Of a stretch of DNA of 43,721 nt, positions 1 to 11,571 are shown piece by piece; position 1 is the stretch's first letter; each line of letters starts with the position of its first letter. This DNA comes from Acetobacteraceae bacterium (GTDB taxonomy: Bacteria; Pseudomonadota; Alphaproteobacteria; Acetobacterales; Acetobacteraceae): contig JANXMB010000050.1 of NCBI GenBank assembly GCA_025354865.1, forward strand, positions 1 to 43,721, in the 5' to 3' direction. Both the position numbers and the translations under genes were made by a program. The notes beneath the pieces are model-generated. The model was not told where the DNA came from and searched no databases. It saw only the letters and a list, made by a program, of their open reading frames with translations.

Positions 1-84
1 GATCGGACTAGCAGCGAACCGCCGGTCGGGCGGCGGCGGAGCGTTGGGACCGAGGATTGGATCGCACGGCACCATCGGACCTAA

Positions 85-2343
<2,259 letters not shown>

Positions 2344-2368
2344 TGCTCCAGCCGGCCGAAAAGCCGCC

Positions 2369-2403
2369 GGGGAGACCGACGAACATAGGGGGGCGGTCTC
2401 TCC
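2369..2403 (+). terminator. Possible katG terminator hairpin
   Basis: The arms GGGGAGACCG (2369-2378) and CGGTCTCTCC (2394-2403) pair over ten positions with one mismatch, 26 bases after the katG stop. There is no good T-run afterwards, so it may be a Rho-assisted or attenuating structure rather than a classic intrinsic terminator. Confidence 0.4.
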
Positions 2404-2445
2404 TTCCGCATCTGTCGCAACGCGCCGCTACCGACAACCCCCACC

Positions 2446-3420
2446 TTGACCCCGCGCCCCCTATGCGGCACCACGCCACCCGTGTTCTACCGGCAAAAAC
2501 ATCTCCTGGCGATCGAGGGCCTGACGCCGCCCGAGATCGGCCACCTGCTCGAACTGGCCGACAGCTATGTGCTGCTCAACCGGTCCGGCAAAACCCAGCG
2601 CGACCTCCTGCGGGGGCGCACGCTCATCAATTTGTTTTTCGAGGACTCGACCCGCACCCGCACCAGCTTCGAGCTGGCCGGCAAGCGTCTGGGCGCCGAT
2701 GTGATCAACATGTCGGTCTCCACATCGAGCGTGAACAAGGGGGAGACGCTGCTGGATACCGCCGCGACCCTCAACGCCATGCAATGCGATCTGCTGGTCG
2801 TCCGCCACGACCAGTCCGGTGCGCCCAATCTGCTGGCGCGCAAGGTCGATGCCTCGGTGATCAATGCCGGCGACGGCACCCACGAACATCCGACCCAGGC
2901 GCTGCTCGACGCGCTGACGATCAAGCGCCGCAAGGGCCGGATCGAGGGGCTGACGGTCGCCATCTGCGGCGATGTCCTGCATTCCCGGGTCGCGCGATCC
3001 AACATCCATCTGCTGACCACCCTGGGCAACCGGGTCCGGGTCGTCGGACCGCCGACGCTGCTGCCGGCGGGGATCGCCGACCTCGGCGTGTCGGTGTTCC
3101 ACGACATGAAATCCGGGCTGGAAGGCGCCGACATCGTCATGATGCTGCGGCTGCAAAAGGAACGCATGACCCGCGGCCTCGTGCCCAGCGCGCGGGAGTA
3201 TTTCCGGTTCTGGGGCCTCGATGCCGCGAAGCTCGCTTATGCCAACGACGACGCCTTGATCATGCATCCCGGCCCGATGAACCGGGGGGTGGAAATCGAC
3301 AGCGCGGTCGCCGACCATCCCACCCGCAGTCTCATCAAAGAGCAGGTCGAAATGGGGGTCGCCGTGCGCATGGCCGTGCTCGACACCCTGTCCCGCGGCG
3401 ATGGGCGGAACGATGTCTGA
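2446..3420 (+). CDS. pyrB: Aspartate carbamoyltransferase, catalytic chain
   Basis: Condenses carbamoyl phosphate with aspartate, the committed step of pyrimidine synthesis; cytoplasmic. The carbamoyl-phosphate loop [20 protein letters not shown] is present, and [13 protein letters not shown] and [13 protein letters not shown] mark the catalytic core. At 312-324 residues it has the usual length. The start is uncertain. The frame opens with TTG at 2446, and a GTG at 2482 gives an N-terminus ([13 protein letters not shown]) closer to what is usual. Neither has a convincing ribosome binding site, and the ATG at 2463 is out of frame. The 3' end overlaps the next gene by 8 bases, so the two are probably translationally coupled. 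No regulatory pyrI gene is seen, which fits the class in which PyrB pairs with a PyrC-like protein. Confidence 0.95.
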   Translation: MTPRPLCGTTPPVFYRQKHLLAIEGLTPPEIGHLLELADSYVLLNRSGKTQRDLLRGRTLINLFFEDSTRTRTSFELAGKRLGADVINMSVSTSSVNKGETLLDTAATLNAMQCDLLVVRHDQSGAPNLLARKVDASVINAGDGTHEHPTQALLDALTIKRRKGRIEGLTVAICGDVLHSRVARSNIHLLTTLGNRVRVVGPPTLLPAGIADLGVSVFHDMKSGLEGADIVMMLRLQKERMTRGLVPSAREYFRFWGLDAAKLAYANDDALIMHPGPMNRGVEIDSAVADHPTRSLIKEQVEMGVAVRMAVLDTLSRGDGRNDV

Positions 3421-4684
3421 CGTCCTGTTCCGCAACGTCCGGCTGATCGGCGGCGGGATCGACCAGCACGGCGATCTGCTGGTCAAAGACGGGACGATCG
3501 CCGATTTCGGCGCATCCCTCGGCCGCCCCGACGGCGCCACCATCGTGGAAGAAGACGGCGCCGTGCTCTGCCCGGGCCTCGTGGACATGCGTGCGGCCCT
3601 AGGGGAGCCGGGGTTCGAATACCGCGAAACCATCGCCTCCGCCGCCGAGGCCGCTGCCGCCGGCGGGATCACCACCCTGGCTTGCCTGCCCGATACCATG
3701 CCGGCGATCGACGACCCGTCCTTGGTCCACATGATGCGCACCAAGGGGGAGGCAACCGGCAGCCTGACCATTCTGCCCTACGGCGCCGCCACCAAGGGCT
3801 GTAGGGGGGAGGAACTGGCCGAATTCGGCCTGCTGCTGGAAGCCGGCGCCATCGCCTTCACCGACGGCGCCCAGGCGATCGGGTCCTCCCGCTTGATGCG
3901 GATGGCGCTGTCCTACGCGCGCGGTTTCGGCGCCCGCATCGTGCAACACCCCGAAGATCCGTCCTTGGCGGCCGGCGGCGCTGCCACGGAAGGGGAGTGG
4001 GCAACCCGTCTCGGCCTGCCCGGCATTCCCGCCGCCGCCGAAGCCATCCTGGTCGCCCGCGACATTCGCCTTGCGCAGTTGACCGGTGGCGCGGTGCATT
4101 TCGCCCATATCTCCACCGCCGAGGCGCTGGGGCTGATTGCCCAAGCAAAGGATGCCGGGTTGCATGTGACCTGCGACACGGCGCCGCCGTATTTCGATTT
4201 GAACGAGACGGCGATCGGGGAGTTTCGCACCTATCAGAAACTCTCCCCGCCGTTGCGCAAGGACGAGGACCGCCGCGCCGTCGTCGCCGGCCTGGCCGAC
4301 GGCACGATCGATGCCATCGCGTCCGACCACCGACCCAGGGACACCGACGACACCCGCTTGCCCTACGCCGTTTGCCCGCCCAGCGGCGTCGGACTGGCCA
4401 CTCTGCTTGGCGTCACCCTGGCGCAGGTGCATAACGGCGCCCTGACCCTGGCGCAGGCGATCGATCTGCTGACCCTCCGCCCGGCGCGGCTGTTGGGTGC
4501 CGTCGGCGGCACTTTGGCGAAAGGCGCGCCGGCCGATCTCTGCCTGTTCCATCCCGATCGCATCTGGCGGGTGGAGTCCGGCAAACTGCCCGGCAAAGCG
4601 CAGAACACGCCCTTCGACGGACGCCCGATCGAAGGCCGGGTGCTCGGCACCTGGAAGGCCGGCAAACGGGTATTCGCAGCATGA
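3413..4684 (+). CDS. pyrC: Dihydroorotase-like protein, probably non-catalytic (PyrC')
   Basis: Member of the dihydroorotase / amidohydrolase superfamily, 423 residues, overlapping the end of pyrB. Active dihydroorotases carry a metal-binding HxH in a D-x-H-x-H-x-REPG motif. Here that segment reads [10 protein letters not shown] (residues 58-67), so both histidines are missing. Other parts of the fold are kept: the histidine in VHFAHIS and a SDHRP motif in place of the usual DHAPH. Family knowledge: pseudo-dihydroorotases of this kind sit beside pyrB and act as structural partners of aspartate carbamoyltransferase (Pseudomonas PyrC'). The overlap with pyrB fits stoichiometric co-assembly. The start is the ATG at 3413, giving MSDVLFRNV; an in-frame ATG at 3401 is less likely. 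Lack of activity is inferred from the missing ligands. Confidence 0.9.
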   Translation: MSDVLFRNVRLIGGGIDQHGDLLVKDGTIADFGASLGRPDGATIVEEDGAVLCPGLVDMRAALGEPGFEYRETIASAAEAAAAGGITTLACLPDTMPAIDDPSLVHMMRTKGEATGSLTILPYGAATKGCRGEELAEFGLLLEAGAIAFTDGAQAIGSSRLMRMALSYARGFGARIVQHPEDPSLAAGGAATEGEWATRLGLPGIPAAAEAILVARDIRLAQLTGGAVHFAHISTAEALGLIAQAKDAGLHVTCDTAPPYFDLNETAIGEFRTYQKLSPPLRKDEDRRAVVAGLADGTIDAIASDHRPRDTDDTRLPYAVCPPSGVGLATLLGVTLAQVHNGALTLAQAIDLLTLRPARLLGAVGGTLAKGAPADLCLFHPDRIWRVESGKLPGKAQNTPFDGRPIEGRVLGTWKAGKRVFAA

Positions 4685-5280
4685 TTTTTGCCGCCGCTTT
4701 CCTGTTGCTGGGCTATATATTCGGCTCCATCCCCTTCGGATTGGTGCTGACCCACGCCGCCGGCCTGGGCGATATCCGCTCGATCGGTTCCGGCAATATC
4801 GGCGCCACCAATGTCCTGCGGACCGGCAATAAGAAAATCGCCGCCGCCACTCTGGTGCTGGACGGGGCCAAAGGCGCGGTCGCGATCATGCTGGCGCACG
4901 GGGTTCTGCTGGGTCCCGCCAGCACCGAGGCCGGGCTCTGGGCCGGACTTGGCGCCGTGCTCGGACACCTCTTTCCCATCTGGTTGAAATTCAAGGGCGG
5001 CAAAGGGGTGGCGACCGGCCTCGGGGTGCTGATCGCTGTCGCTTGGCCGGTGGGGCTGGCGGCGTGTGCGACCTGGGCCTTGGTGGCGGCGGTGCTGCGG
5101 CGATCGTCCCTCGCGGCGCTGCTGGCCTTCGCCGCCGCGCCGATTTTCGCATTCCTGCTGGCCGATATCGCCGTCGTTTACCTTTCATTAACGATTGCCG
5201 TGCTTGTCTGGGTGCGCCACCACGACAATATCCGGCGCATCCTCGCGGGCACCGAACCGCGCATCGGCCGCACCGAATAA
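4681..5280 (+). CDS. plsY: Acyl-phosphate:glycerol-3-phosphate acyltransferase PlsY
   Basis: Integral membrane enzyme of 199 residues that makes lysophosphatidic acid from acyl phosphate and glycerol 3-phosphate, the first acylation in phospholipid synthesis. It has several hydrophobic helices. The three family motifs are clear: GSIPFG with [13 protein letters not shown] near the N-terminus, DGAKGAVAI in the middle, and [21 protein letters not shown] around residue 100. The ATG overlaps the TGA of the preceding gene (ATGA), so translation is coupled. Its position between pyrB-pyrC' and dprA is a recurrent alphaproteobacterial arrangement. Confidence 0.95.
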   Translation: MIFAAAFLLLGYIFGSIPFGLVLTHAAGLGDIRSIGSGNIGATNVLRTGNKKIAAATLVLDGAKGAVAIMLAHGVLLGPASTEAGLWAGLGAVLGHLFPIWLKFKGGKGVATGLGVLIAVAWPVGLAACATWALVAAVLRRSSLAALLAFAAAPIFAFLLADIAVVYLSLTIAVLVWVRHHDNIRRILAGTEPRIGRTE

Positions 5281-5338
5281 TCGCTGCCGTCGGCTGGCCC
5301 ATCGGCATCGAAGCCGGTGGCGCAAAAGGAAGCCCGAC

Positions 5339-6460
5339 ATGCGCGCCTTCAGACGCAAACCCGCCGCCAACGACGATATCGATCGCCTGCGCCTGATCCG
5401 CACCGAAGGGGTGGGGCCGATTACCTATCGCCGCCTGATGGAACGCCACGGCTCCGCCGCTGCCGTGCTGGACGCGCTACCCGGCCTGACGAAGGCGTCC
5501 ATCCCCGAGGCGGGGGACGCCGAGCGGGAGATCGAGCGCACGGTGCGGTTGGGCGGGCGGTTGGTGTTTTTCGGCGATGCGGGCTACCCGCCGCTGCTCG
5601 CGATGCTCGACGATGCGCCGCCTTGCCTCGCGGTTGCCGGCGATGTCGGATTGTTGGCCATGCCCTCGGTCGCCGTGGTCGGGGGGCGCAACGCGTCCGC
5701 CAACGGGCAGCGGATGGCGGAAAGCCTTGCTGCGGCGCTGGCGCCGACCTTGGCCATCGTATCCGGTCTGGCACGCGGCATCGACGCTGCCGCGCATAAG
5801 GGGGCAATGACCACGGGTCGCACGATCGCCGCGATCGCCGGCGGGCTCGACGTCGTCTACCCCCCCGGTCACGAAGATTTGCAACGCCGTATCGCGGAAA
5901 CCGGCGCCGTGGTGACGGAAGCCGCGCCCGGCACCATGCCCCAGGCGCGGCATTTCCCTCGCCGCAACCGCATCGTTGCCGGCCTGTCGCTAGGGGTTGT
6001 GGTGGTGGAGGCGTCGCTGAAATCCGGCAGTCTGATCACCGCCGGCATCGCTCAGGACGCCGGGCGGGAGATTTTCGCGGTGCCGGGATCGCCGCTCGAT
6101 CCCCGCTCGCGCGGGGCCAACGACCTGCTGCGGCAAGGTGCTGTGGTGACCGAAAGCGCGGCCGACGTTCTGGCGAACCTGCCGCTGCAACCTCGGTCTT
6201 CCGGGCCGGTGCGGCTGCCGTTCGCGCTGCCGTCCAGGCCGATTGCAGCCTTGCCGCCGTCCCGATCCGACGACGATTCGGCGGCTGTTGCGCTGCTGAC
6301 GCTGCTGGGCTCCGCGCCGACGGCGGTTGACGACCTGTTGCGACGCTGCCAGTTCTCTGCGTCAGCCGTCATGGCGGCGCTGTTGGAACTGGAACTCGAG
6401 GGTCGCGTCGAAACGCTGCCAGGGAACCGGTTCGCATTGGTGTCGCCCGTCGAATCGTAA
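5339..6460 (+). CDS. dprA: DNA-processing protein DprA
   Basis: Single-strand DNA-binding, RecA-loading protein that protects incoming DNA during natural transformation; cytoplasmic, 373 residues. The Rossmann-like core is visible as GGRNASANGQRMAE, SGLARGIDAAAHKGA, GGLDVVYPPGHEDL and FPRRNRIVAGLS, followed by SLKSGSLITAGIAQDAGREIFAVPG. An N-terminal helix-hairpin-helix-like region (GVGPITYRRLMERHG) and a C-terminal winged-helix-like segment (residues ~315-373) flank it. The start is the ATG at 5339, preceded by AAAAGGAAGC, a good ribosome binding site; the frame is open further upstream. It lies 58 bases after plsY and 19 bases before topA. Confidence 0.96.
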   Translation: MRAFRRKPAANDDIDRLRLIRTEGVGPITYRRLMERHGSAAAVLDALPGLTKASIPEAGDAEREIERTVRLGGRLVFFGDAGYPPLLAMLDDAPPCLAVAGDVGLLAMPSVAVVGGRNASANGQRMAESLAAALAPTLAIVSGLARGIDAAAHKGAMTTGRTIAAIAGGLDVVYPPGHEDLQRRIAETGAVVTEAAPGTMPQARHFPRRNRIVAGLSLGVVVVEASLKSGSLITAGIAQDAGREIFAVPGSPLDPRSRGANDLLRQGAVVTESAADVLANLPLQPRSSGPVRLPFALPSRPIAALPPSRSDDDSAAVALLTLLGSAPTAVDDLLRRCQFSASAVMAALLELELEGRVETLPGNRFALVSPVES

Positions 6461-6479
6461 GTTTTCCATACGGAATCCC

Positions 6480-9251
6480 ATGTCTGACGTTGTTGTCGTC
6501 GAGTCTCCCGCCAAGGCGAAAACCATCAACCGCTACCTCGGTGGCGGTTACACGGTGCTGGCCAGTTTCGGTCATGTGCGCGATCTCCCGCCGAAGGATG
6601 GCAGCGTCCGCCCCGAGCAGGATTTCGCCATGGACTGGGAATCCGATGCGCGTGGGGAAAAGCAGATCGTTGCCATCGCCAAAGCGGTGAAGGGGGCCAA
6701 GACCCTGTACCTCGCCACCGATCCGGATCGCGAGGGGGAGGCGATTTCCTGGCACGTCAAGGCGATGCTGCAGGACAAAAACGTCCTGAAAGGCGTGACC
6801 GTCCACCGGATCACCTTCAACGAGATCACCCGCAGCGCCATCCAGTACGCCATTGCCCATCCGCGCGAACTCGATCAGCCGTTGATCGAAGCCTACATGG
6901 CGCGCCGAGCGCTCGATTATCTCGTGGGTTTCACTTTGTCGCCGGTGCTGTGGCGCAAACTGCCGGGCAGCCGCAGCGCCGGTCGGGTGCAGTCGGTGGC
7001 GCTGCGCCTGATCTGCGATCGCGAAGCCGAGATCGAGATCTTCAAAAATCGCGAATATTGGACCATCGAAGCCCTCTTCCTCACCCCCGCCGGCGCACCC
7101 TTCACCGCTCGGCTCACCCATTTCAACGGCAAGCGCCTCGATCAATTCGATCTCAACAATGAAACCGCCGCGCTGCTGGCCAAAGTCGCGGTGGAAGCCG
7201 GGCAGTTCGCCGTCGGTTCGGTCGAGAAGAAGCGCGTGCGGCGCAATCCGCCGGCCCCCTTCACCACCTCCACCCTCCAGCAGGAAGCCTCCCGCAAGTT
7301 GGGCTTTGGCGCGCAGCAGACCATGCGGCTGGCGCAGCAGCTTTACGAAGGCATCGACATCGACGGCGAAACCACCGGCCTGATCACCTATATGCGGACC
7401 GATGGGGTCCAGATGGCGGGGGAGGCGGTGGCCTCCATCCGCAGCCATGTGCAGGCAGCCTACGGCACCCGCTACATCCCAGCCGCCCCGCGCGAATACG
7501 TCAGCAAGATCAAGAACGCCCAGGAAGCGCACGAAGCCATCCGCCCGACCGAGGCGACGCGCACCCCCGATAGTGTCCTGCACGGCCTGAGCAGCGATCA
7601 GCGCCGCCTGTACGAGCTGATCTGGAAGCGCGCCGTCGCCTCGCAGATGCAATCGGCGGAGCTGGATCAGGTCGTCGTCGATGTCGCCGACGGCAAGGGC
7701 CAGACGTTGCGTGCCAACGGTTCGATCGTCGCCTTCGACGGGTTCCTGAAACTGTATCGCGAAGACACCGACGAATCCGAACCCGGCGCTGCGGCCGAGG
7801 ACGACAACCGCATGCTGCCGCCGATGGCCGAGAGGGATCGGCTCAAGCGCGGCGACGTCAACGCGCTGCAACATTTCACCCAGCCGCCGCCGCGTTACTC
7901 CGAGGCCAGTCTGGTCAAGAAGATGGAGGAACTCGGCATCGGCCGGCCGTCCACCTACGCATCCATCCTCTCGGTGTTGCAGGATCGCAAATACGTCCGC
8001 CTCGATAAGCGCCGCTTCATCCCCGAGGATCGCGGCCGGCTGGTCACCGCTTTCCTGGTGAGTTTTTTCGAGGATTACGTCGATACCGGCTTCACTGCGG
8101 GGTTGGAGGAAAAGCTCGACGATATCTCCGCCGGGTCGCGCGATTGGCGATCGGTGATGCATGCCTTCTGGAACGATTTCTCCAAGGCGGTGGAGGGCAC
8201 GCGGGAACTGAAGATCGGCGACGTCATCGACGCGCTGGACGAAGAACTCGGACCGCATTTCTTCCCCGCTCGCGACGACGGTTCCGACCCGCGCGACTGC
8301 GCCGCCTGCGGCAAAGGGCGGCTGGGGCTGAAACTCGGGCGCTACGGCAGCTTCATCGGCTGTTCCAACTACCCGACCTGCCAGTTCACCCGCCGGCTGG
8401 CGATCGACGGCGCCGAAGATCCGAACGGCAATGCCGATACGCTGAAGGAGGGCATGCGCAGCCTGGGCCATGCGCCCGACACCGGGGAGGAAATCACCGT
8501 CCGCCGGGGGCCGTACGGGCTGTATGTGCAGCAGGGCGAGCAGACCGAGGATAAGAAAGTCCGCCCCCGCCGCACCTCGTTGACCCGTGGGATGGACGGC
8601 GACCGGATCACGCTGGAGCAGGCGATGGGCCTGTTGTCGCTGCCTCGGACGATCGGCATCCACCCCGAAACCGGCGAAAAGATCGAGGCTGGGATCGGCC
8701 GTTTCGGCCCCTATGTGAAGATGGGCGCGATCTTCGGATCGTTGGACAAGGACGACGATGTCCTGGCGATCGGGTTGAACCGAGCGGTGGATTTGGTGGC
8801 GAAGAAGATGGCGAGCGTGCGGACGTTGGGGGAGCATCCGTCGGATAAGTCCCCGGTTTCCGTCCGCAAGGGCCGGTTCGGCCCCTATGTGCAGCATGGC
8901 ATGACGGTGGCCAACCTGCCGCGCGGCCTGTCGATGGACGATACGACGTTGGCGGAGGCTTTGGCGCTGCTGGCCGAGAAGGGCAAGCAGTTGAAGCCGC
9001 GCGCCGGTGCCGCTCGGAAGGGTGCGGCGAAGGCCAAGGCGCCGCGCAAGGCGGTTGCCAAGGTGGCTGCCGATGCTGTGGCGCCGGCCAAGAAGGCGGC
9101 CCCAGCGAAGAAGGCTGCGGCCAAAAAGGCACCTGCAAAGAAGGCGCCGGCAAAGAAGGCGCCGGCAAAGAAGGCTGCGGCCAAAAAGGCGCCTGCGAAG
9201 AAGGCCCCTGCCAAAAAGAAAGCCGCTGCGGTGCGCAAAGCGGCGGAGTAG
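6480..9251 (+). CDS. topA: DNA topoisomerase I with lysine/alanine-rich tail
   Basis: Type IA topoisomerase of 923 residues that relaxes negatively supercoiled DNA. The N-terminal TOPRIM domain starts with VVVESPAKAKTINRYLG and contains ATDPDREGEAISWH. The active-site tyrosine lies in GLITYMRTDG. One four-cysteine zinc-finger repeat (CAACGKG ... GCSNYPTC) is followed by further degenerate topoisomerase C-terminal repeats without cysteines, each with a GRFGPYV motif. The last ~80 residues are a Lys/Ala/Pro-rich repeat that probably gives non-specific DNA contact. The start is the ATG at 6480; the open frame extends upstream into dprA but lacks family similarity there. Confidence 0.97.
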   Translation: MSDVVVVESPAKAKTINRYLGGGYTVLASFGHVRDLPPKDGSVRPEQDFAMDWESDARGEKQIVAIAKAVKGAKTLYLATDPDREGEAISWHVKAMLQDKNVLKGVTVHRITFNEITRSAIQYAIAHPRELDQPLIEAYMARRALDYLVGFTLSPVLWRKLPGSRSAGRVQSVALRLICDREAEIEIFKNREYWTIEALFLTPAGAPFTARLTHFNGKRLDQFDLNNETAALLAKVAVEAGQFAVGSVEKKRVRRNPPAPFTTSTLQQEASRKLGFGAQQTMRLAQQLYEGIDIDGETTGLITYMRTDGVQMAGEAVASIRSHVQAAYGTRYIPAAPREYVSKIKNAQEAHEAIRPTEATRTPDSVLHGLSSDQRRLYELIWKRAVASQMQSAELDQVVVDVADGKGQTLRANGSIVAFDGFLKLYREDTDESEPGAAAEDDNRMLPPMAERDRLKRGDVNALQHFTQPPPRYSEASLVKKMEELGIGRPSTYASILSVLQDRKYVRLDKRRFIPEDRGRLVTAFLVSFFEDYVDTGFTAGLEEKLDDISAGSRDWRSVMHAFWNDFSKAVEGTRELKIGDVIDALDEELGPHFFPARDDGSDPRDCAACGKGRLGLKLGRYGSFIGCSNYPTCQFTRRLAIDGAEDPNGNADTLKEGMRSLGHAPDTGEEITVRRGPYGLYVQQGEQTEDKKVRPRRTSLTRGMDGDRITLEQAMGLLSLPRTIGIHPETGEKIEAGIGRFGPYVKMGAIFGSLDKDDDVLAIGLNRAVDLVAKKMASVRTLGEHPSDKSPVSVRKGRFGPYVQHGMTVANLPRGLSMDDTTLAEALALLAEKGKQLKPRAGAARKGAAKAKAPRKAVAKVAADAVAPAKKAAPAKKAAAKKAPAKKAPAKKAPAKKAAAKKAPAKKAPAKKKAAAVRKAAE
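9080..9240 (+). repeat. Imperfect AAG-GC-rich repeat encoding the TopA lysine/alanine tail
   Basis: Short degenerate repeats such as AAGAAGGCGCCGGCA encode successive PAKKA/AAKKA units at the C-terminus of topoisomerase I. Units are near-identical at the DNA level around 9135-9180, so the tail length could change by slippage without a frameshift. Confidence 0.75.
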
Positions 9252-9507
9252 CCTCGGGGGGCGAACGGCCGCGCCGGCACCGGGGGCGCGACATAATCGC
9301 AACCTGCCAAACAATAATGGCGGGTGGCCGCTCGCCGCAGTGGACAGCGTCCGCCCCTGGCCCTAATCGCCGTTCCGACGAGTGTCGGCGGCGGCGCCCG
9401 GTTCCAGGATTCACTTCGGCATGATCGACCTGTTCAGGCCCCTGTTCCCCCCGAGCTCGGGCGAAGAACGGAGCAGCGCGCGCCCGCCTGCCGCGCGGGG
9501 CGGCTGA
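9252..9507 (+). other. topA-rnr intergenic region with a possible 28-codon leader frame
   Basis: 256 bases with no recognisable gene. A short frame ATG 9421 to TGA 9505-9507 would encode 28 residues (MIDLFRPLFPPSSGEE...) and its stop directly abuts the ATG of rnr (TGAATG). It has no clear ribosome binding site and resembles nothing I recognise. It may be chance or a leader that couples to rnr. Confidence 0.3.
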
Positions 9508-11571
9508 ATGGCGAAGAAAATCCTCCATCGCGGCAAGACGGCCCATCGCGGCTCCCCAAAGGCTACCCAACCGGAGCGCGACGCAGTCGAGCGCCCGCAT
9601 TCCGGCCGCAGCGCCAAGCCGCCGCCGCTGCGCCGACGCCATGCTGCGCATCTGCCGGAAACCGCCATCGTCCGCATCGTCGGCACCGATAACGATGGCG
9701 ATGCACTCGCTCGGCCGGTCGTGTGGGAAAACGACCAGGGACCGCCGCCCGTCATCCATATGCGGCCCGAACAGCCCGGACGCGCGGCTCTGGCGCCGGG
9801 GGAACGCATCCTCGCGCGGCTGACGCCCGACGGACCCGGCCACTACCTCGGCCGCACCATTAAGCGCATCTCCGAAACCCCGGCCCGCATCCTCGGCGTG
9901 TTCAAGCCCGGCCGCCTCGACCATCGCATCGTCCCCACCGATCGCCGGTCGAAAGCCGAATGGATCGTGCCGATCGGCGGCGAGAACGGCGCGAAGGACG
10001 GCGAAATCGTGCTCGCCGAACCGCTGCCCGACCACCATCGCCTCGGCCTAAAGCCCGCCCGCGTGATCGAGGTTCTGGGCCACATGGGCGACGCCCGATC
10101 GGTCAGCCTGATCTGCATCCACACCCACGACATCCCGACCGAATTCCCGCCCGAAGCCATCCACGACGCCGAAATGGCCGAAGCCGTGCCGCTTGGCGAT
10201 CGCACCGACCTGCGCGAAATCGGGCTGATCACCATCGACGGGGAGGACGCGCGCGACTTCGACGATGCTGTCTTCGCCGAACCCGACGGCTCCGGCTTCC
10301 GCCTGATCGTCGCGATCGCCGATGTCGCCCATTACGTGCGCATCGATGCGCCCCTCGACAGCGCCGCCCGGACGCGCGGCAACAGCGTCTATTTCCCCGA
10401 TCGCGTTGTGCCGATGCTGCCGGAAGCCTTGTCGAACGGTTGGTGCTCCCTCCGCCCGCACGAAGATCGCGGCTGCCTGTTCGTCGAAATGCGGATCGAT
10501 GCCGCCGGCCGCAAAACCGGCCACCGCTTCGGGCGCGGCCTGATGCGCAGCGCCGCCCGCACGACCTATGAAAGCATCGAGCAGGAACAGGATCGTTACC
10601 CGCATCTGTATGCCGCCTATCGCGTCCTTATCGCCGAACGCACGCGGCGCGGGACGCTCGACCTCGATCTGCCCGAACGCAAAGTGGTCCTGAGCGCCGA
10701 GGGCAAGGTGCTGTCGGTCGCCCCGAGGGCGCGTCTGGACAGCCATCGGTTGATCGAAGAATTCATGGTGCTCGCCAATGTCGCGGCCGCCGAGGAACTG
10801 GAACGCCTGCACCAGCTCTGCATGTACCGCGTGCATCCGCCGCCGACCGAGGAAAAGCTCGCCAATCTCCGCACCTTTCTGTCCGCGCTCGGTATTTCGC
10901 TGCCGCCGGGCGATCAGGTGCATCCGCGCGATCTGGACCATGTGTTGAAAATGGTCGCCGACACGGCGGAGGCGCCGATGGTGAACGAGGTCATGCTGCG
11001 CAGCCAGTCCCAGGCCGCCTACAGCCCCGACAATATCGGCCATTTCGGTCTGGCGCTGACCCGCTACGCCCATTTCACCAGCCCGATTCGCCGCTACGCC
11101 GACCTGTTGGTGCATCGCGCGCTGATCGCCGGCCTGAAACTGGGGACGGACGGGCTGAGACCCGAGGACGGCGCCCATTTCCCCGACACCGCCGACCACA
11201 TCGTCGCCACCGAACGCCGCGCGCAATTGGCGGAACGGGACGCGGTGGACCGTTACCTCGCTGCATACATGGCGGAAAAAGTGGGGGAACGCTTCGACGC
11301 CCGCATTTCGGGGCTTACGCGATTCGGGCTGTTTGTCACAGTCTCCGACAGCGGCGCCACCGGGTTGGTGCCGGTGTCCAGTCTGCCCGACGATTTTTGG
11401 CAGTTCAACGAAGGGGAGCAGACATTGACCGGCCGGCGTAGCCATCTGGTCTTCAAGTTGGCACAGGATGTCGAAGTCCGGCTGGTCGAAGCCACGCCGG
11501 TCACGGGCGGTCTGGTGTTTCACGTCATGCAGGGCATGCCCGCCGGGAAGCGACCCCGGCGCCCGCAATGA
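9508..11571 (+). CDS. rnr: Ribonuclease R
   Basis: Processive 3'-5' exoribonuclease of the RNB family, 687 residues, acting on structured RNA. The catalytic RNB acidic cluster is IDGEDARDFDDAVF. Cold-shock-type domains precede it (around residues 50-220), and a C-terminal S1 domain (GERFDARISGLTRFGLFVTV) follows. Many RNase R proteins carry an N-terminal winged-helix domain. Here the protein starts with a basic segment (MAKKILHRGKTAHRG) and no such domain is seen, either inside the gene or in the short gap upstream. The start is the ATG at 9508. The 3' end overlaps the next gene by 4 bases (ATGA). Confidence 0.95.
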   Translation: MAKKILHRGKTAHRGSPKATQPERDAVERPHSGRSAKPPPLRRRHAAHLPETAIVRIVGTDNDGDALARPVVWENDQGPPPVIHMRPEQPGRAALAPGERILARLTPDGPGHYLGRTIKRISETPARILGVFKPGRLDHRIVPTDRRSKAEWIVPIGGENGAKDGEIVLAEPLPDHHRLGLKPARVIEVLGHMGDARSVSLICIHTHDIPTEFPPEAIHDAEMAEAVPLGDRTDLREIGLITIDGEDARDFDDAVFAEPDGSGFRLIVAIADVAHYVRIDAPLDSAARTRGNSVYFPDRVVPMLPEALSNGWCSLRPHEDRGCLFVEMRIDAAGRKTGHRFGRGLMRSAARTTYESIEQEQDRYPHLYAAYRVLIAERTRRGTLDLDLPERKVVLSAEGKVLSVAPRARLDSHRLIEEFMVLANVAAAEELERLHQLCMYRVHPPPTEEKLANLRTFLSALGISLPPGDQVHPRDLDHVLKMVADTAEAPMVNEVMLRSQSQAAYSPDNIGHFGLALTRYAHFTSPIRRYADLLVHRALIAGLKLGTDGLRPEDGAHFPDTADHIVATERRAQLAERDAVDRYLAAYMAEKVGERFDARISGLTRFGLFVTVSDSGATGLVPVSSLPDDFWQFNEGEQTLTGRRSHLVFKLAQDVEVRLVEATPVTGGLVFHVMQGMPAGKRPRRPQ

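Noticed and set aside
6369-9314. Very long open frame on the minus strand opposite topA (about 980 codons).
   Set aside because: The plus strand encodes a complete, motif-perfect topoisomerase I. The antisense frame is low-complexity Arg/Gly/His and has no recognisable domain. It is a by-product of high third-position GC.
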